64,000 nt of DNA from Bacteroidetes bacterium GWF2_41_31 (GTDB lineage: Bacteria; Bacteroidota; Bacteroidia; Bacteroidales; F082), in contig MEOL01000007.1 in the NCBI GenBank assembly GCA_001769215.1, positions 62,001 through 126,000 on the forward strand. The letters are read 5' to 3'. Positions within the stretch are counted from its first letter, which is position 1. Each line of letters opens with the position of its first letter. Below are positions 61,716 through 64,000 of the stretch, one piece after another. The translations under genes were made by a program, and so were the position numbers. The notes below the pieces were generated by a model. That model was not told where the DNA came from. It made no database searches and saw only the letters and a program-made list of their open reading frames with translations.

Positions 61716-62366
61716 TCAAAAATACAAAACATAAATTTCTGATACCTTATTAGTCATGTTATCACGCAAATTTTCTTTCTTCAATCCTTTTAATTTTTTA
61801 TATGCCTTAACATCTCTATCTGCCCAGGCTTTTGTTATTTCATTTGTCAATATGGCGTACTCTAATCCCTCTTTCATCCCTCTTTCTTGCCATTCATCAG
61901 TAAGTTCTTTTCTTACTTCTATGCTTTTTAATCGCTGATTTATCCATTCTTTTGTATAGCCTTTTTTTAAGTATGTTTGCATAGCTCTGTCAAAAGCTAA
62001 CTCTGGATCTTCAATTTCATCTATCCTCTCTCGACCAACTTTTGCTAACCATAATTTAAATGGTTCAGCTTTAGGAGATGGAATTGTTTGAATTAATCTA
62101 AATAGCTGTTCAGTATCAGCCACATCTGTCTTATAATACTTACCGTCTGACGATTGCATCTTCAGTTGGTTACAATTTGTAACCAACTGACTACCCTCCT
62201 TTTTAAGCCTGTTTTTCAGTACTTTCCAATAATTATTGGCGTTTTCACTTTCAGTAAGAACGCCCACAACGTCAACGATAGAGAAATACCATTTTTCTTG
62301 ATCATCATCCCATTGAGTACGTATATGTCTCTCGTTGAATAGCTTTATCGCTGTTTCTTTAGTCAT
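61716..62366 (-). pseudogene. BRO-N domain antirepressor-like protein, C-terminally truncated
   Basis: A 216-residue protein is obtained from the ATG at 62364-62366 (MTKETAIKLF), the usual start; a longer frame to 62405 is less likely. The BRO-N core is clear (WYFSIVDVVGVLTESENANN, PSPKAEPFKLWLAKVG, KGYTKEWINQRLKSIEVRK, GLKKENLRDNMTN). Full-length members, recalled from family knowledge, continue beyond NMTN with an ~60-residue Lys/Ala-rich region; here it switches to KVSEIYVLYF and stops, so it appears truncated just before the RhuM gene. It may still be expressed. BRO-N proteins are phage- or island-borne DNA-binding regulators. Confidence 0.75.
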
Positions 62367-62834
62367 TGACTGGCATTTACCAAACAAAGATAAAAATCTT
62401 TCCATGAAGTTAATTTATTCCAAAGCCTGTTTTCTGCAATGAATGTTAAAGAGTGTATAACCCCAACTCTAAAAGGTCTCCTTTTAGTATTATTAATTTT
62501 AACCTCATTACACATAATAACCTACCCATTTTCAATCGTTTAAAACCATGCAAATCAGCTCTTTGTTTCATTGTAAATGGATCATCGGTCCTTATGAGGA
62601 GTAAATCCAGGAAAATATTTTATCGGTTTTACATTGGGGTGGGAAAGAACATGTTAAAATGCGCAGACGTTTCTCAAATGGGGAGATGTGTTGGCGTATT
62701 TTGTCATGCGTTACGCTAGCGCTTAACGCACGCCGGTATTAGTTTGTATTCGTATTTAAAAGAAAATCAACAAAGCCCTGAATCCTGTTCGGGGCTTTGT
62801 TGACAGGTTAGTTCTGAATGTAGGGTTTGGTTTT
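62367..62834. other. Non-coding region (468 bp) at the island's right edge
   Basis: No convincing ORF: an 88-codon plus-strand frame at 62453-62719 has no recognised domain. It contains a GC-rich near-palindrome GCGTTA-CGCTAGCG-CT-TAACGC (62707-62730, including flanking T/A) and the terminator listed separately. It may represent an island or MITE boundary. Confidence 0.5.
62758..62803 (-). terminator. Intrinsic terminator of the lipoprotein cytochrome gene
   Basis: TCAACAAAGCCC (62767-62778) pairs perfectly with GGGCTTTGTTGA (62792-62803), followed on the minus strand by TTTTCTTTT. It lies 31 bp after the stop at 62835. Confidence 0.88.
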
Positions 62835-63407
62835 TTATCTCCACAGGCTGTCAGGGTTAACAGGCGGGGGAACAATATTGGAGACAGGTTTGGTGCTTTT
62901 CAAATAAGCGAAAATAGCTCTCAAATCTTCATCAGTCAGGTTTTTGTAGTTTTCCCATGGCATGGGAGGCAGCAGTTTTCTCGAATCTGCAAGTCCTTTG
63001 AACCAGCCTTCACGCATGGCGCTGAAAAACTGTTTCTCAGTCCAATTTCCTATGCCTGTGGCATCGGATGAAATATTGGCAGCATAGGAAATCCCCCATG
63101 GGCCAACCGTTGCAGTATTGCTCATATTGAAAAGAACCCAGTTCTGTAAAGCTTCGTTATTCACCCGTTCTGTCACATCGCCGTCAATGTGGCCGCCAAG
63201 ATGGGTGTTTGGATCAATCATCGGTCCTGAAGGGCCAAATGTTTTTGGGCTGTGGCAATCGGCACATCCGATGGTGTTTACCAGGTAATTACCCCTTTCA
63301 ACAAGTTCAGGTTGAGAAAGTGGTTTGGTGGCAGATTCTTTTTTGTTCTCTGTATTACAGCCAAAAAAGAGGGTGAATGTTGTTATCAGCAAGATTAGCG
63401 TTTTCAT
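62835..63407 (-). CDS. Lipoprotein c-type cytochrome
   Basis: The 190-residue protein has lipobox FFGC (LFFGCNTE) and one heme site CADCHSPKTFGPSGP with a candidate Met in LLPPMPWENYKNLTDEDLRA (about 145-164). DLRAIFAYLKSTKPVSN is typical of dehydrogenase-associated cytochromes such as the diheme family, but only one CXXCH is present. It is probably an outer- or inner-membrane-anchored carrier. Downstream neighbours give no clue to its partner. Confidence 0.9.
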   Translation of the reverse strand: MKTLILLITTFTLFFGCNTENKKESATKPLSQPELVERGNYLVNTIGCADCHSPKTFGPSGPMIDPNTHLGGHIDGDVTERVNNEALQNWVLFNMSNTATVGPWGISYAANISSDATGIGNWTEKQFFSAMREGWFKGLADSRKLLPPMPWENYKNLTDEDLRAIFAYLKSTKPVSNIVPPPVNPDSLWR

Positions 63408-63535
63408 ATCATTTTAAGTGTTAGATTATAGTTGTTATGTGCAATGAAGATGTTATTTCCAGTTTGCCTACATGTTGTATAGGTCAATTGAATTAACGGT
63501 GAGAAGGTATAAGAAGGACGAAACGATTTCCCGGG

Positions 63536-63576
63536 AGCAGGATACGGTCCCTATTCCAACCGTAATCCTGCTTTTT
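63536..63576 (+). terminator. Hairpin with T-run between cytochrome and T9SS genes
   Basis: AGCAGGATACGGT (63536-63548) pairs with ACCGTAATCCTGCT (63559-63572) with one bulged base; TTTTT follows on the plus strand. Orientation favours the plus strand, yet neighbouring genes are on the minus strand, so its role is unclear. Confidence 0.4.
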
Positions 63577-63600
63577 GGACAGACTTTTCATGTACACAGT

Positions 63601-64000
63601 TTATTCTTTTATCAATTTTTGGCTGTAAACCTTTCCGGAATTTGTCCTCAGGCGCAGCATATAAATTCCGGTTTTAATTTGATCTAAATTCACAATAGTT
63701 GCCGGATAGGAATAAAAGCCGGTGAACAAGGTTTTTCCGCTAAGGTCAATTATATCAAGATAAAACAACGAGGTTTCTGTATCATGAATTTGAATCGTTA
63801 CTGAACTTTTAACTGGATTTGGATAAATCATGACATTGTCCAACTCACGATTGTCTGGCACATCAGTTGTAAAATAAAGAAAATCACTGTAGAGGTAGCG
63901 CGATATATTCATTGGTGCCGGATAATTAGGTTCCCAAAATTGAACAATGGTTTCTGTAATGTCAGCATTTGAGTTGTATGTATGCTCGAAAAAGTATTCA
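63601..64000 (-). CDS. T9SS-sorted secreted protein, C-terminal part
   Basis: The frame is open from base 64000 to the stop at 63601-63603; the N-terminus is outside the window. About 132 residues are visible. The last ~80 residues are a type IX secretion C-terminal domain starting DNVMIYPNPVKSSVTIQI, with IIDLSGKTLF and GIYMLRLRT, ending KLIKE. The preceding segment (ITETIVQFWEPNYPAPMNIS) is unassigned. It is a surface or secreted protein, identity unknown. Confidence 0.88.
   Translation of the reverse strand, partial: EYFFEHTYNSNADITETIVQFWEPNYPAPMNISRYLYSDFLYFTTDVPDNRELDNVMIYPNPVKSSVTIQIHDTETSLFYLDIIDLSGKTLFTGFYSYPATIVNLDQIKTGIYMLRLRTNSGKVYSQKLIKE

Noticed and set aside
62453-62719. 88-codon plus-strand ORF
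   Set aside because: No domain, no neighbouring support, lies in low-complexity intergenic DNA; probably chance.

Overview
The window looks like a chromosomal segment of a facultatively aerobic Bacteroidota, probably class Bacteroidia (Marinilabiliales/Bacteroidales-like). The evidence is a SusC/SusD pair, type IX secretion (T9SS) sorting tails, lipoproteins with Bacteroidota-style lipoboxes, weak Shine-Dalgarno signals, candidate TAnnTTTG promoter boxes, alternative complex III, a fused CcoNO and LruC/DUF4492/DUF4920 families. No rRNA, tRNA, CRISPR array or transposase was seen. Nearly everything is on the minus strand.

Layout. 1-5.9 kb: an S41 peptidase cut by the left edge, then a GH13 alpha-glucosidase overlapping by 4 bp an unusual PHP-domain/GT4 glycosyltransferase fusion. 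5.9-16.1 kb: an outer-membrane uptake locus (small secreted protein, SusC-like, SusD-like, terminator, YncE-propeller/phosphoesterase lipoprotein, second TonB receptor) with no glycoside hydrolase, perhaps for a phosphorylated organic substrate. 16.6-20.6 kb: an orphan beta-barrel protein and the cytochrome bd operon (DUF4492, cydA, cydB and a 36-residue membrane ORF). 21-22.4 kb: a secreted T9SS esterase. 22.4-27.6 kb: sco-coxA-coxC-coxD-coxB-ctaB, a caa3-type oxidase. 27.9-31.1 kb: a LruC lipoprotein, a DUF4920 lipoprotein and a cytochrome c. 31.2-40.8 kb: the cbb3 cluster (ccoI, ccoS, ccoNO, ccoQ, ccoP, ccoG, ccoH, a TauE/SafE protein) led by a SlyD-like FKBP and a DUF3365 heme lipoprotein. 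40.8-49.7 kb: a UbiA-like protein with a damaged or unconventional start, and the complete alternative complex III (actA-F).

Taken together, 17.6-49.7 kb is a respiratory supercluster: a quinol:cytochrome c oxidoreductase (ACIII), two cytochrome oxidases with expected high (cbb3) and lower (caa3) oxygen affinity, a quinol oxidase (bd), and copper/heme assembly factors (Sco, CcoI, CcoG, CcoH, CcoS, CtaB, SafE-like).

50-59.7 kb: housekeeping and stress genes: a LemA-TPM-TPM operon, a 10-TM heavy-metal/manganese exporter divergent from a three-cysteine Rrf2 regulator, a truncated hemoglobin, a MITE-like palindromic element, yidC, an SPFH/TM protein/ribbon-helix-helix operon, a PEGA protein and an acyltransferase. 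59.9-62.4 kb: an AT-rich accessory island (YwqK-FKBP protein, RhuM-Fic/Doc fusion, C-terminally truncated BRO antirepressor). 62.8-64 kb: a lipoprotein cytochrome c and the C-terminal end of a T9SS-sorted protein cut by the right edge.

No wholly new system can be proven from sequence alone. The best candidates are the PHP-GT4/GH13 pair, the Sus-type phosphoesterase locus, the small ORF after cydB and the MITE-like element.
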